Assembly (NCBI RefSeq): GCF_901709675.1
Contig: NC_051095.1
Coordinates: 21,947,956 to 22,011,955, forward strand
DNA: 64,000 bases
Source: Syngnathus acus
Lineage: Eukaryota > Chordata > Actinopteri > Syngnathiformes > Syngnathidae
Direction: 5' to 3'
Shown: piece by piece, positions 10,285-23,900 of the stretch
Numbering within the stretch: position 1 is the stretch's first letter
How the letters are laid out: each line of letters starts with the position of its first letter
Program-made: the position numbers and the translations under genes
The notes under the pieces: generated by a model
Databases searched by the model: none
The model's input: the letters and a program-made list of their open reading frames with translations, nothing else
Told to the model about the DNA's origin: nothing

Positions 10285-12353
10285 GGAAAGAAGCGAAAAG
10301 GAAATTCAGACGCCTTTTATGGATCACAATTTGTTTTTCTAAGTGATTAACTTAGCATTTGGCGCAAATATCTTACTGGATCTGCAATACGAGTGGAAAC
10401 AACTCTTGCAGTCAGCTTCTAATAAAACCAAAACAAAAGGCCTGTTGGCCGACTACTGGATTTCACAGAAACATGGTTTTCACATTAATACCTAAAAGCA
10501 GGTTTTGAAATATTCATACCATATATGGGAAATGTCTCGAGTTTAATTTGACATGAAATGGAGAATCTAGTGAAAGCAGCTGGTTTGGTTGCATTGGAAG
10601 AATCCATTAATAATAGAAAAAAATATTGAATTCAAAGAAGGCTGTCAAGGATATAAACACGAGGAAAAACATCACCAAACCTTTTCAACTTCATTAAATA
10701 AAGATATTGTGACTTATAAAACAAACAACACAGAGTAATTTCATTATTTTAAACTAGAATATATTTTACCTCAAGTGGTTTGTCCAGTCCGATGAGTTGA
10801 GTTGTTTTAATGCCTCATTTGTCTAAAGTCCATCTCTCTGCGTTAGCTCCCTCTCTATGAATAATCCTGAACCATGTCATGCCTCAGAGTATGCAAGCAG
10901 TGAACATGGTGTCTGGAACCTCTAAGAAACCAGATGAGGTTGCGGGGGGGTCTTATAGCCCCCATGATGATTGCGCAACAGGGGAAGGTGCACACGCGTC
11001 ACGTTCTCAACATCAGAGGGGCGGGCTTGTACCTGGACTCAAGCCAATCTGCACAAATGTAGTTAGTATTTTCATTCTACCCCTCCTTTTTGGTTTCTAG
11101 GAAAAGGTCCAACAACGAGATAATCAAGTCAAGGTGGGAGTTTCGCACGCATGCTGTTGCATAGCCTTTTTATTGGGCTGCTTATTATCAGAGCTAATAT
11201 ACTGCTCTTCAAAGAATGACACAATTTTTTGCATATTGTATTTAATTCCTATATGCTGTGTTTCTTATTGTAGTGGTAATTAGTAGTGACAGCAAAATGT
11301 TATGAAACTTCAAATTGTATTGATACAGATAGCTGGTTTTCATGTTGCTATTATTATTATCATTATTATTATATTATTATGTTGCACCATTCTTGTTCAA
11401 AGGCCTGATAAATAGGAGAATTTCATCATCACACATTAAAAATGAGTTGAGAAACCTTTTGGTGTTATACATACATAACATGGTGCCATGAAGGAGCCAA
11501 GAAGAAACAGAATTTCTAAATTGAGTCCTGAACTATTATATAAGAAAATTCTTTTGTTCAGACAATAAATATTTTTTGGGGTCCTGAGCTGATGAACCCC
11601 TGGTGGGGTTTAAGGTAACCAAATGACCTTAACCCCAACCAGGGCCTGTGATATAGAGGCTACTTGTGAATTATCCTCGCACTGTCTTACTCTGCCAGCG
11701 GTCAGATAAGCCATGGGAAATATGTACTTTGTCTCAGCGGAAGTCAAGCCAGTCGCTGGGGCATTTGGGGGAGGGTGGGCGGAAGATGAACGAGGAGGAC
11801 GAGCATATACTGCGTGGCGCGAAAGTAAGGACGGTCAGGAGAAAGGGAGAAAAAAGAGGGACGAAAACAGTGACTGTCGAGATGTTCTCCAATGTTTTTT
11901 CATTAAAGCCTCGAGTGCAAGTTAATGACGCAAAGCTCTATGACCGATTACATCACAGCTCCTATATGATCAATGGTGTAAGCATTTGCGTGTGTGTCTG
12001 CTTCAATGCAGTACCTGGTCAAGCTGATACACTTAATCTAACCCTGCTATTCACGCCTCTGTTTATGCGACGGCTCAGATGTGTGTGCGCTTTGCTCCAT
12101 TGACTATCTATCAGAACGTGACGTGTCCTAATGGCTGTGAGAAAGCTGACACTGAGGAGGATGGATGAATCGAGCACAAATTTGCCTTTCCAAATGGTCA
12201 GAAATTATATATGGTCATAAATGGTCATATTGTCATATTAGACTTTAAAAATAAAAATAAAATACATTTATGCAGTATTTCTTCTTAATAATCCTTGACC
12301 GAGATTTGCATGATTCCATGCATACTGAATGGTCATGAAAACTTTACACGTGC

Positions 12354-12416
<63 letters not shown>

Positions 12417-14544
12417 TGGACCAAATTTTTAAATAATAATATATATTGGACCAAATTTTTAAATAATAAAAATACATAGCTGGGCTGTATTCATTAGTGA
12501 AACTAAGGTTTCCATTATCAATTTTATATATTATATATCCACAAGTGTGTATATATATATATATATAAATATAAAACGCTGATTCCAAATGTGCTCATTT
12601 TTTTCATTTTTTTCTCTTGTACATCATAATGATTCTACTAATATAATAACAACAATCTAATGTAAAACAATATAAATTAATAACATTTATGAATTAAGGG
12701 TTAAATGTAAAGTTTTTTTTAAATCAGTGTCAGAAACACATAGTCATCGCTGCTAAAAAAAAAATTGCTGTTGACCAGTGTTATTATAGCACCACAATTT
12801 TATATGTTTACTGAACATTTTTATGCCAGTCACAAATACCACCAACAAGTCTCTTTTTTGGACTGTTGTACAGAATTTGTGTTTATTTGTCCATCTATTT
12901 GTAAGGTGGCAGGGCACTTCCTGGTTCAGGAAAGAGGATGAACAGATGGTGAAATATGCAATTATCATTCTTAGTGGTTGGACGACTTTAATTTAAAGCA
13001 TAGTTAGATATATATTTTTTTGTATTGGTCCAATTTTGCTGTATCTCTCATGTTTTTCTTTAAAATGCCAAAATAAATAATATGGAAAAATGTCATTAAA
13101 CAAACAAACAAAAAAGCTGGGGGTGGCCTTTGACTTATGCACATTATTGTGCACATCATTGTGCACCAACCAGCCACAAAATTATGACTACTTGGACATC
13201 ATAATAATGACCTTGCTGACAAGTGAATAATTTTGTCTTTATAAAAGGCATGTTACGTGAAACAGTGTCGTATCGGCAATCATTGTTTTTTGCGGATGGT
13301 TATCATGATGCTGCTGGTTGGTAATTCTTACACGAAAAGTGTGTTTCATCTCATGTCCACGTTCCTTCTTTTCCCTTTCACTTGTTTTTCACTTAAAGTG
13401 CTACTTTGACCTTTTGTCAACATTTGCGGACTTTCTCCTATCTGCAGACAATCGATCTGTGCAAATCAGTGCACTGGCAGACGCTTAACTTTTATGGAAT
13501 TTAAAGCATCCAAGCATGTGTTTACCCCAGCAAGCACATATTGTAATTGGGCCTTCGTTTCGCTTGGGCTCCAACGGTGAGGCTCAGTGATGAACAGTGT
13601 GGTGTGACTCTGTTGCTGTTTGCTCATCAGACATTCCAGTTGCAGATGCCGCCACTGTAACGAGCTGCAGATAAGAGGGCAACAGAGCAGAGAGCACCGA
13701 ACTCAAACTTAAACCCTCAATGAACATTTATCAAACAGGCAATTATTTTTTCCCTCATACTATTATCATTTTTCAGCTTATCAGAGTTCTGTTTCCACTC
13801 TTTGCACTCGTTAAAATTTATTGAGGACTGTTGCTGCAATTCAACTGTAATGTTATTTGCAAACCTAATTTGCTTTTTGTTTGTTTGTATGAGTCTAATA
13901 TAATCTATCAAGGATCAACAAAGAAATCATGCGCACGACTAAAGAGATATACGCGCATTATTTTTCCAAACACCCTTATTTTGCTAAAACTCGTATGTTT
14001 ACACTGTATGTTTTGCTGATAAGTGTACTCCGTGTTTACTTTATGTTTGAGGTCCTTCCTTTCTGGTCAGACCCTGAGAAGACAGTGACCACAAACTGGA
14101 CCCTTCAGGCTATCTCCCTGTGGAAAATGTGGCTCTCGGGGTGAGAGGTGGGAGGTCAGGATTGTAAAAACCACTTCCTCTGAGCGTAAGACAAATCCAA
14201 GAGCACAGCGGACAACATGAAAATGTCCAGTCGAACATGAAGTTCTCAGAACATTATTATAGCTACTGTTTGTGTGGTGGAGGAAAGCAGGGGGTGAGGG
14301 GATGGCGGGGTGCGTGTACAAGCAGAGAGGACCCTAGAGAGAGGCGAGAGATGGTTTCACTTAACTCATTCAGTGCCAGTCCAGTTACAATAGATGTTGG
14401 ACATCTATAGGCATCAATGGCAGTGAAAGTGTAAACATGCCGACTTCCTTCAAACAACTAACCCCCATATTTACATTTTTAATGTCATTATAAATTTCAA
14501 TAATGCAAATGGCATGACCACAAACAATGGGACCCTTATCTTAA
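10285..14544. other. agtr2 upstream intergenic region
   Basis: No coding exons recognised. It should hold the agtr2 promoter and 5' UTR exon(s). It contains a (AT)n tract at 12356-12415. Near 13160-13230 there is sequence containing CAACCAGCCACAAAATTATG, which resembles a common fish repeat (weak). Short open frames here lack any protein-like features. Confidence 0.5.
12356..12415. repeat. (AT)n microsatellite
   Basis: About 30 AT units, followed at 12418-12470 by a near-exact direct duplication of a 35 bp AT-rich unit containing GGACCAAATTTTTAAATAAT. A second short (TA)n tract lies at 12551-12566. Confidence 0.93.
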
Positions 14545-14810
14545 TATTTTGTTGCGCAACCTGGTAAAGATATCGCTGCGAGTGCTATCGATAACTCTTA
14601 ATGTGACCTTTTGGCCCACTCCTCATAAGTGAACTTCTATGGCCAGTTCATGCTTGAAGGAACCATCTCATTCCACATTTAGATCAGAGCTCATGGAAGG
14701 GCAAGTCAGCATACTGGAATGTTTTTTTCTTAACCATTCTTGGGTGTCTGTAGCTGTGTGTTCGAGGTCTTTATCCTGAGATGCTCAGTCCCAGAACATA
14801 ACTGAACTAC
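14545..14810 (-). pseudogene. Decayed Tc1/mariner-like transposase fragment
   Basis: Translating the minus strand gives pieces typical of the C-terminal half of Tc1-like transposases: HTATDTQEWL, then SMSSDLN, and a final GC-A-K-like end next to TTGTTGCGCAACC. Stops and frameshifts separate the pieces and no terminal inverted repeats were found. It is a dead remnant. Confidence 0.65.
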
Positions 14811-17800
14811 CTCACCATGAATACAACATTTTTCTTTGTAGGCTTAATTTTTGGCTCTGTAAATCACGGTAATGGTGAACTCAGTCCAGCATAATTTAGA
14901 CCTTCATTTTCAAAACATTACTATCATCATCCAAGACAAAACAAAGTAATGTCGATTGGATAGTGTGCTTTAAATTTCAAAGTGAACTCGACAACGCACA
15001 CTCAAACATTAGCTAGGAGTATGAATTGATGTTACAGTACTGCAAAAGACAAAGATTTGATATATCTATAAATGAACTACTAATATGTTGCATGTGGTTT
15101 GACTGCGGCCATCGATGTAGTTGGCGCATATTGGATAAACATCCAGACTTGATTAAAAAAAAAGAAGCAAAACAGTCTCCTAATCGTCTCCTCAGTTCAA
15201 GCCAACAACTCAAAGTGAAACTAAGGTAAATGAAAAATGTTATTACATTGTCTTTAAAAAGGGAAAGAAAGACTACCGTTACATTCACAAAAAGACAAGA
15301 TGCATTTTGTTAACCGATGGCTGCTCGGTTTTCCAGATGCTTGTTTATCCAAAGGGTGAGAACATAAGATCACAAGATGTCTCATCTGACATCTTTTGTA
15401 CTCGATTTTTCACATGTGAGAAAGCACAGAGTAACTAAGGGTCACTACGCTGGTTAACCTCAAACTGATTTTAGGAGCTTCAATTCCCCTGAGGAGCCGT
15501 AAAGATGCTATTGAGATGTTAACTAATGGCATATGTGGCAACAACAATGTTTCCCAGAGCATAGATGGGCGACTCATGGTGCAGGTTTGTTTCTTGCACA
15601 ATTTCCATGTTCCCTGGATTTAATCCATTTGTGATACACACATGTAGAAATAATGAAAAAACACAACAACTGTGTGACTCAGGATCCAACTCTGCATCCA
15701 GTTAAGTGATGAGCTGTGTTTGGGTCAGTTTCTTGACAACACAAGAGAAGGCAGTTTGTAGCCTTGGTTATAAATAGCAAACACACTCAGAACATTTTTC
15801 AACACACTACTCTATGAGCCAATGATTAAATACAATACCAGGAATAGTCCTGTAAAAAATGATTTCTTTTGTTATGTAAGCACTCCACCCACCATCCCAC
15901 CATGCTACTGAATAATAAAACTAAAATGACTAACTAATAAATAGAAAATGGATGGATGGATGGATGGATGGATGGATGGATGGATGGATGGATGGATGGA
16001 TGGATGGATGGATGGATGGATGGATGGATGGATGGAACAGGGTCACCAGGGCATTTTTATCTGCTGGGTGCAGAAACAGTTTTTCTTCCGATTTTGCTTG
16101 GCAAGGGAAGTCCATTAGTCATTCAAAACCACTGTCCAGTTTACCTACTTGTTCCATTCGTTTTGTCCGCAGTGTATTTTTGTATTCGTTTTGTCAGTGG
16201 GAAAGTCTCCTCCTAAATGCAGCTCTATTGCACAAGGTACTTTCATTTCAACAGTAGCAGATTTATTGTGCCGCATTCATAATGCCTGACACAGACTATA
16301 GTGTACAAGGCAAAATGCCTTGATGATAAATTATAAACTTACAGTCACACAGTCAGAAACATAGCAGAGAGCCAGATGTCAAAAAAATTAACAGTTTTCC
16401 AATCTTTGTGACGGCTCTGCATCAAGGTTAACGCTTCCTTCGTTGCTGATAAGTGACATTTAAGATTGATGTAACTGACAGCCGGGACAGGAGCGGCACG
16501 GAATCAGGCTAGTACCAACGCTCATCGTTCCAGTCACTGAGATGAAGATGCTGATTGATGGGGCTAATATTAGCTCTGTGTTTAAGCGTCCAACGGGAGA
16601 TTATTTGCAGAGGAATTCTTCGAGTATGAGGGAAGAATTATTTTTGGCACTAATCCACGCGGACAGAAACAAAAATCCAAGAAACTGCATACAGTAAAAT
16701 CTTAGAGGGTGGGGTGCCACTGATTATGTTGTATGTTTCAACTGTTACAACACTGATAAAAATAAAGAAGTGCATTGTGGATGCTATCCATTGTCGCTTT
16801 TACATAATACAAATAATCCCTAAAACTTCACAAACTGAAAATTGTTCTTGGTATTGAGGTATACGATCATTTAAAAACTGTGGACATTGCTCTAGTTTTG
16901 TAGTAACATCAGATTTAAGTTAGAATCTGAAAATAGTGAAGGGGAGAAACACAAAAGGTTGCATTCCACTGACTACTCTAAAACGTTTCTCTGGAGGTGT
17001 TATCAGCTCGGGAAAGGAGCAGGAGAGGAAGTTAACTACATTATGACATGACCATCTGTGCCTATAGGAGACAAGGGTTAATGACCCTAGAGGAGTGGGC
17101 CCCAACCTTTTTTTTTCTGCCACATCCCAGGTTGTGCAAGTCTTATACAAGTCCATACAAGGTATTCAACAGCGTTGGGTGGAGGGAGGGGGTTAATGGT
17201 ACTTGGTAATAAATGCGAGTCCACTGGTTTCTTTTGTTTTGTCACCAATATTGAATAACTATTGAATGCAGTTAGCCACCAAGTATGATGCTTTCGAGGC
17301 ACCTTTGTAGACAAATCAGGCATCGACTCATTGGAGAGCCGCTCGTCACCTACTGGGCTTCATGCATGGGAATCACCTGAAACCGTAAATCCATATTCAA
17401 GAGAGAAAAAAGACACGTTTTTTTGTTTTTGTGTGTAATGTGTAGTTAATAAGTTTGATGCCACTCCTTGTAAGAAGACAGGCACGCTCGGCGGCCACTC
17501 ATGAAGGTTGCTGGAACAAACCTGATCCTTAAAGAAAATATACCACAGAATAAAGCCGACAACACATCTTGTGTCTTTGCGGTCAGTATAAGAGCTGTAT
17601 TTCCTTAAAGCTGAAAGATGTCAGATAAACAATTGCAACCATTTAAGCAAACATATAGATGTTGTTAGATTGGGGCTCTTGATAATTAGATAGGTGACGG
17701 TTCTGTCGCTGAGACCTTTCCTGCTGGCTTGCCATCTTCTTATCTATAACACTCTTGGCACACTGACTTGTTGAGTTCAGTTAAGGCCATAGAGCCACAC

Positions 17801-18079
17801 GCTATCACATGAGAGAGTCGCCCCCCTTCCGCAATTTCGCAGAAAAGGCTCCACAGCTGTGTCTTGATCTTTGTGGCATCCATTAAATAGTTCAACTGAA
17901 AATATGCAGTCTTCTGGTAGTTACGTATTATCAGCATGGAGAGCAGCAAAGATAAAAGAATTGGATGAAGGATTCCCCCAGAATTTAACAATTTATGTAT
18001 ACTAGATTGGAGCGACAAAGTATATACAGTGTCATTGCTTTCTGAACACTACAAGAACACACAAAATGACAATAGCTAG
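14811..18079. other. Intergenic, no gene recognised
   Basis: Contains the (GGAT)n microsatellite at 15949-16036. No exon-like segment with homology was seen on either strand. Confidence 0.5.
15949..16036. repeat. (GGAT)n microsatellite
   Basis: About 22 GGAT units preceded by AGAAAATGGATGG. That is the same 3' junction as the local SINE, so the tract may have grown from a SINE or RTE-LINE tail whose body is lost. The Met-Asp-Gly-Trp frames it makes are artefacts. Confidence 0.93.
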
Positions 18080-18277
18080 CTCAAGGGTAGGCAACGCTGG
18101 TCCGAGAGAGCAACTGTCCTTCTTGTTTTAGGAATGTTACTCTTCAACAAATGATCAGGATCCTTATCAGGAATTTTACACAGCTCGCTGATAAGCTGAT
18201 CATTTGAATCAGGTATGTTGTAATAGGAGAACTTCGAAAACAGGCAATAGGAGAAGAGTTGCCTAGCTAAGGTGTGG
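18080..18277. mobile_element. MITE-like repeat (AGGGTAGGCAACGCTGG type)
   Basis: The left end is CAAGGGTAGGCAACGCTGG. The right end carries GTTGCCTAGC, a short imperfect inverted match. Between them AATGATCAGG and GCTGATCATTTGAATCAGG recall a repeat widespread in fish genomes. No coding capacity. Confidence 0.5.
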
Positions 18278-19479
18278 GGGTGGGGTGGGGTGGGGGGTAA
18301 AGCAGTCACTGAAATAATTTTACAATTACATAAGTAATGATCAGATTTGACTGAAAATTAACTAATGAAGATCAGACAGCTTTTTTTGTTGCGCATCAAC
18401 AAACAAATGGAGAAAAATGATGGCAATCAAACAGTTTTTGTAAAACTGTCACTTGTTTTGAGCAAAGCAGTCCAGTTGTCCCAAGTTGGTAGGTTTTACT
18501 CTCCAAAATCCAAACTGCATGTTTCAGCTCAGATTCAAGGGACACTGTGTGAGATGTAGCAGCCCTAGGACATAAGGGAGCCTCCTTCAGTGTTTCCTCC
18601 TTGCTTGCATCTGTGAACATAATAGTTTAGTAGTATATGCCTTGACAAAAGGCACCGTTTTGGTCTCATGTGTCCAAAGGACATTCTTCTAGAAAGTCTG
18701 CAGCCTGTCATCATGGGAGGTGGCACATTCCAGTTTCGCTTTTCCATGATTTGCTTTCAACAGTGATCTACCATGAAATGTCAATAGAAAAGAAAAAACA
18801 CATTTAATTTAATGGAGCCCAGAGAGAGCTGACACAGAAAATGTCCCCTGACCTTTAAACTTTGCTGACTCAGCCATATTGGGTCAGACAATCTCTTAGG
18901 CCTTTGGGGCTGCTAATGCGACAAAGGAACATAATTTAACATGAACTTATGAAAATGGGTGTACCTGTCTTCAAAGAAGGAGAGCTCAATTTTCTATTTT
19001 ACCATGTCTCTTCAAAGTCCTTGAAAATTTAGCCTATAGAAAAATGACCAAAGATGTTAGTTAAGGTTGACTCTCAGTGCCTGTCCTATTTCATTTTTTT
19101 TTTTATGACTTTGTTATAATATTTGAGTTGGTTCTTCTACCTATTATATTTCTAGGAGACACAAATACCACCAGTGTCACCTGGACCATGGAAGTTTATG
19201 TCAACACAGCTCTGGCTAGAACTCACCAGTAGGTGGTTACAGATGAACAAGCGCTCCCTTAATTACAAACAAATCTAACTACAGTCTAACTACACTCTTC
19301 TTAAGCAGGACACAAAGTTCCTAATTAGTAAATAAAATTAAAACCAAACAAGTCTCATGCACTAAATATCCATGGTATATTAGTTCATTAAAGATAAGGT
19401 AATAAATATTGAGCATGCATGCAAAAGCATGGTATAATCAGGAGTCTCTCACTTAGCTAATCAATCTATAAGCTTAATT
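18278..19479. other. Intergenic, no gene recognised
   Basis: Around 18640-18760 there is a stretch containing TTTTGGTCTCATGTGTCC and GGACATTCTTCTAGAA. It resembles a dispersed DNA-transposon remnant common in fish and frogs, recognised from memory only. Nothing else was seen. Confidence 0.35.
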
Positions 19480-19935
19480 CATCCATATTTGACGTACTGT
19501 AACGTAACATTGTCTGGGGTGCTTAATAAGTATTCATATTGCCTGAAACAGATACTTTAAATTTATTGATTCTTTTTAGAATCAATACATTTCAATCAAT
19601 AACGCGATCATCATTCCTTGTACCCTTACTAATAAATTCTAAGTTTGACATATTTACCCTATTATATCAACTTGCTAGGAAAATGCCCGTTTATGTTTGA
19701 ATACATTCTTCACAACCAGGCACTTTTCAAAACTTTTTGGTGTTATCATTTGATATTCACCCCAACTACCTAAGAATGAACTATCCATCACCTTGCTGCC
19801 GTACCTTCAGTCCTCGAAGCTCATCAATGTTTCATTGAATTCTGTGGTTCCCAAAGACTGAAAATCATTAGACATGTCTCTTATGCTCTTTCCACATACA
19901 AAATGTTCAGGTCTGGTTTGATGAGGGGTCTTCTG
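19480..19935 (+). pseudogene. Degenerate LINE, end of reverse-transcriptase ORF
   Basis: The plus-strand translation starts IHPYLTYCN, the hallmark before the C-terminal part of non-LTR reverse transcriptases. It is followed, across several stops, by pieces resembling TRHF and a VVPKD-like segment. No complete domain remains. An AATAAA-rich end at 20343-20358 may be its 3' tail. Confidence 0.6.
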
Positions 19936-20945
19936 TCCTTATTTTTACAGTAAAATAGCTATTTTTTTTCAAACGTCTGGTTTTTAATGCAATATCTACA
20001 TAGATGTACCCATTTCCAGAAACCATCCCTCCAGTGTTCTAATAGTCCATTGTGTTTGCTTATTGCGTTAGGCTAATGGATGATGAGAAAACCCTTGTGC
20101 AATTATGTTAGTTTTCATGGAAAACACAAAATTATCTGGGTGACCCCAAACGGAGCGGTACTGTATTTTGTGATTCTGTTATTAATTCATACATCTACAG
20201 CATTTTCTAGACTTAGATATTAAACATAAACTTTGTGTTTTTATTTTTAAGAGGAGTACCTTATGTAAGCCCATGGGCTTCTTTTGCTCAAGGGCACGAT
20301 TGTTCTGTCCCTCTTGGTATTCTGTAACTATGTTTTATTGTGCAAATAAAAATAAAGATGCAATATCTGTCCATGATTGTGTTTGTTCAGGCACTCAAAG
20401 CCTTCCACACCCATTTTGTCTTATATAATTCAAAATGAAGAAATAATGGTTTCTCTTGGCAAACATTATGGTTAAGTAATTGTGATTGAAGCAGATAACA
20501 CACTTGAACACAACGCCATTAAAAATATATCTTTATTTGGCTTCTTTAATCATAGAGGAAAATTTTGGCAACAACAAAATTGCACAACTTTACATCCATT
20601 TTTGTTTTCTATTATCATTATATGGCATACAGCGTCCCAACTGCTCAACATGGTTACCCACGGCATTGTGCATTCAGGACACTGGGGACTGCAACGTATC
20701 AGCAAATTGTTAACCATCACATAGTGTGACGATTAGTCAGTCGGTCATCTGTAGGACACATGCACACACAGTTCTTCTTTCACAAAAATACCTAAAAACC
20801 AATGTTTTTCTTTTTTTTACTCAAGTAAAATGTTGGGGCAGGAATTAGTCTGTTTTCAGATGGTAAAAGAAATGCATCTTATATTTTATGCTATGTGACA
20901 AAAGTGTGTGTCAATCCGGATGAGATGGTGTGATAGCCAGTTTTG
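19936..20945. other. LINE remnant tail and apool 3' UTR
   Basis: The lower half is intergenic. From about 20515 to 20945 the sequence is the likely minus-strand 3' UTR of apool, bounded by the polyadenylation signal at 20532-20537. Confidence 0.5.
20532..20537 (-). promoter_or_regulatory. Likely apool polyadenylation signal
   Basis: TTTATT on the plus strand reads AATAAA on the minus strand, about 410 nt after the apool stop codon. It is the first canonical signal I noticed downstream. Confidence 0.5.
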
Positions 20946-23900
20946 TTAGCGAGTGCTGTACAAGTCTTCATCCTCAGGACTGGACTGCCCAAAGTCCAGG
21001 AGTGCAGGATCTAGTGGCAACCCAGCGCCTCCTAGTGGCCAGCAAACCAATGCAACGACAGAGAAAAAAAAATACATTCTGGATTCTTTTCATAAGATAT
21101 TCTCTGGCAGTGGTTAAATTGGTGTTGACAACTCTAATTTTTTTCACACTGACTGCGTAAGAAAGAAAATATACATAAACTCAAGAAGACAAACCAGACA
21201 AAAATCTAATATGAAACCAAACAGATTTCACTCACTGACATTTTTTTGCTAGAAGGCTTAAGTGTCAGTTCCATAACTTGCCTTATGAATGAGCATGTCA
21301 TCGTGTCTTCTTTAGATGTAGAAAGTTGGGATTGCTTCAAGCACTCTCACTCAAGTGAAGTTGTACCACATCTACCTAATGACCTACCTTTGCCATTTTC
21401 AGCAGGCTGTTCAGTGGGTATGGGCGCCTGTGATCCTTCCTCAACCAATCCAGTGGCTGCCGATCTTTTTGGCTCCACATCTGGTTCTGGTGGTGACAAT
21501 ACATACACAGGGTCAATACAATGGTCAGTTTGGTTTCCTGTATTGTGTTTGCCGAGTTGAACTACAACTAAAGTTGGTCAATTTATTTAAATAAACTTTT
21601 CAAAGTAACAAAACCAATTTGCTCATTCATAGTTACAAAATAGCCAACTCTCCAATATTTTTGTAGAACATAAAGTCTTTGCTGAAAATCACACCAACTC
21701 ACACCTCTTCAGGTGTTCTTTTAGTCCCGATCCCCCGTGAGTGGCATACCCATCAGGGACGTGTGGTAACCATATAATTGAGACAAGTAAGGAAAAATAA
21801 TAACAACAAAATGAATATTTACCGTAATTTTCGGACTATAAGTCGCAGTTTTTTTTCATAGTTTGGGTGGGGGGGCGACTTATACTCAGGAGCGATTTAT
21901 ATACATATATATGTTTTTTTTCACTTTTTTGGGCATTTTATGGCTGGTGCGACTTATACTCCGGTGCGACTTATAGTCCGAAAATTACGGTATATTTTTC
22001 CACCGAACTTTACATACGAGTAATTTTGCACATTTTTATGGTCGAAATTGCTGAAATTGCATATTTTGGTGAAACGTTTTGTTTTGCTGACAGGACATAA
22101 AACCGCAGTAAAAAGGCACAGATTGCAGCAGATAGTACGCTACCACACTGTGTGTGTGTGTGTGTGGGGGGGCGTGCTTGATGCTACAGAGGCGCCAAGT
22201 TCGAGTCAAGTGCACTGCTGCAAGCTGTTTATTTTTGCGTTTTACTCAGTTGGACTGCCAAAATGGAAGAGGATTATCTATCAAAGCTTATAAATTTCTC
22301 AAAACTGGACTTTCAGTCAAAAAGCGAAGTTATTAACAACGGAAGACCTACGCCAGAGCTAAAAGGTTTGCTTCAAACTATGGGACAGAAGATAACTCGC
22401 TCTTTCCAAACGGAATGGTATGTTCGAAAAGACTGGTTGTGTGGCTGTCCTTCGAAAAACCGCCTTTACCGCTTTCCCTGCCTTTTGTTCTCAACTTGTG
22501 ACAATGTCTGGACAAACACAGGATATTGTGAGCTGAAAAAATGACCACGAAGCCTTGGCAAACATGAGAGATGGACTACTCACATTCAAAGCCAGATTGC
22601 TTTAAAAACTTTTGGGTTAGGGTTAGGCTGTTCGTTCAAAGCCAGAACAGCGGAGACTCAATATTAGCATCCACAACAGTAAGGTCCGAGACATTTTGAA
22701 AGACCTCATTAATGCAACCTGCTTCCTAGCTAAACAAGAATTGGCATTTTGTGGTAACAACGGGCGGGCAAACTAATTGCGGAAACTATGTAGAACTATT
22801 ACATGTTTTTGCTGAGAAAGATGAAAGGTTAGCTAGAAATTTGGAGACATCCACTGTGTTTTATGGCTTGTCCAATAAATTACTGAAAAAATGATCTAAT
22901 TGAAGCAGTTGGTGATTTGAATGATATTAAAAGGGAGCTTAATGCTGCCCCATTTGTTGCTGTAGAGGCTGACGAGACAACGTATGTCACAAACAAAGCA
23001 CAAATCTCTGGTATTTTGCATTATGTAGCTAAAAGTGAATTGGACTGTAAAGTGAAGGAGGCTTTTTTGGGATTTGATGACGTGACTGATGATAGACGAG
23101 CCCCTGCTGTAGCTACGTATGTCTTGGGAGTGTTGCGGGACTAGTAATTTTTTAGCAAGTCCACTTACTGGATGATGTTGTGAACCGGTGCTCACCAAGA
23201 GCAACGCCCACAAGAAGGCGCTTACCAAGAGCAACACCCACAAGGAGTTCAAATTCTCGGCTCCAGACAACAAGTTGTCCAACTGATGGCCAACTGCTTC
23301 AATCTGATCTGCGTCCTGTATTCCGTATCATGATTGAAAATCTTGACAGTTGGAATAATGACACTCACACACACACAGATTGCAAATTGCAGATTGGCTG
23401 CCAAAGTATTGCTTTCATGGTGTGCTGAGTCAGCCGCTCAAAGTCTACATGGCTTATTAATTTCTGTGGGGTTTAATTTGTGTTTTTTACCGTCACCCAA
23501 AGTCCTTAAAAGCTTCACACCGTAAACTGGTCTACCTGACCGGGGACCGACTGATTTGCTTTGGCCATAGTTGACAGCCCTGACTGTAATGTATGCACTT
23601 TGCAATTGTCTGAGTGCCCGTTTCATTTCTTTTACAAAGTGCTGCTCACAGTTTGATGCTTGGACCTGTTTAACCGAATGTCCAAGTTGGTTGTAATGCG
23701 TATAACATTATTATCCAACAAAAAAGATGTAGCTAGTAAAAATACTGAGTTGCTAGTAACGTTGTGAAAACACAAGCCACAGGGGTACGTGAGTAAAAAA
23801 AAATCAATGTCAAGGCCTGGTCTAGAAAGAAATGTGAGTGAACTCCAGTGTAAAGCATGTAACTAAGTAGCAAAGGTTACCGTGGGTAGGCGCACAACCT

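Noticed and set aside
9507-10346. 279-codon plus-strand open frame opposite agtr2
   Set aside because: It is fully antisense to the receptor coding exon, has no domain, and its openness is explained by the GPCR codons on the other strand.
15952-16257. Met-Asp-Gly-Trp repeat protein
   Set aside because: It is a translation of the (GGAT)n microsatellite; the same applies at 48914-49181 and 52551-52742.
22612-22627. Telomere-like GGGTTAGGGTTAGG
   Set aside because: Only two units inside a decayed transposase; too short to be an interstitial telomere.
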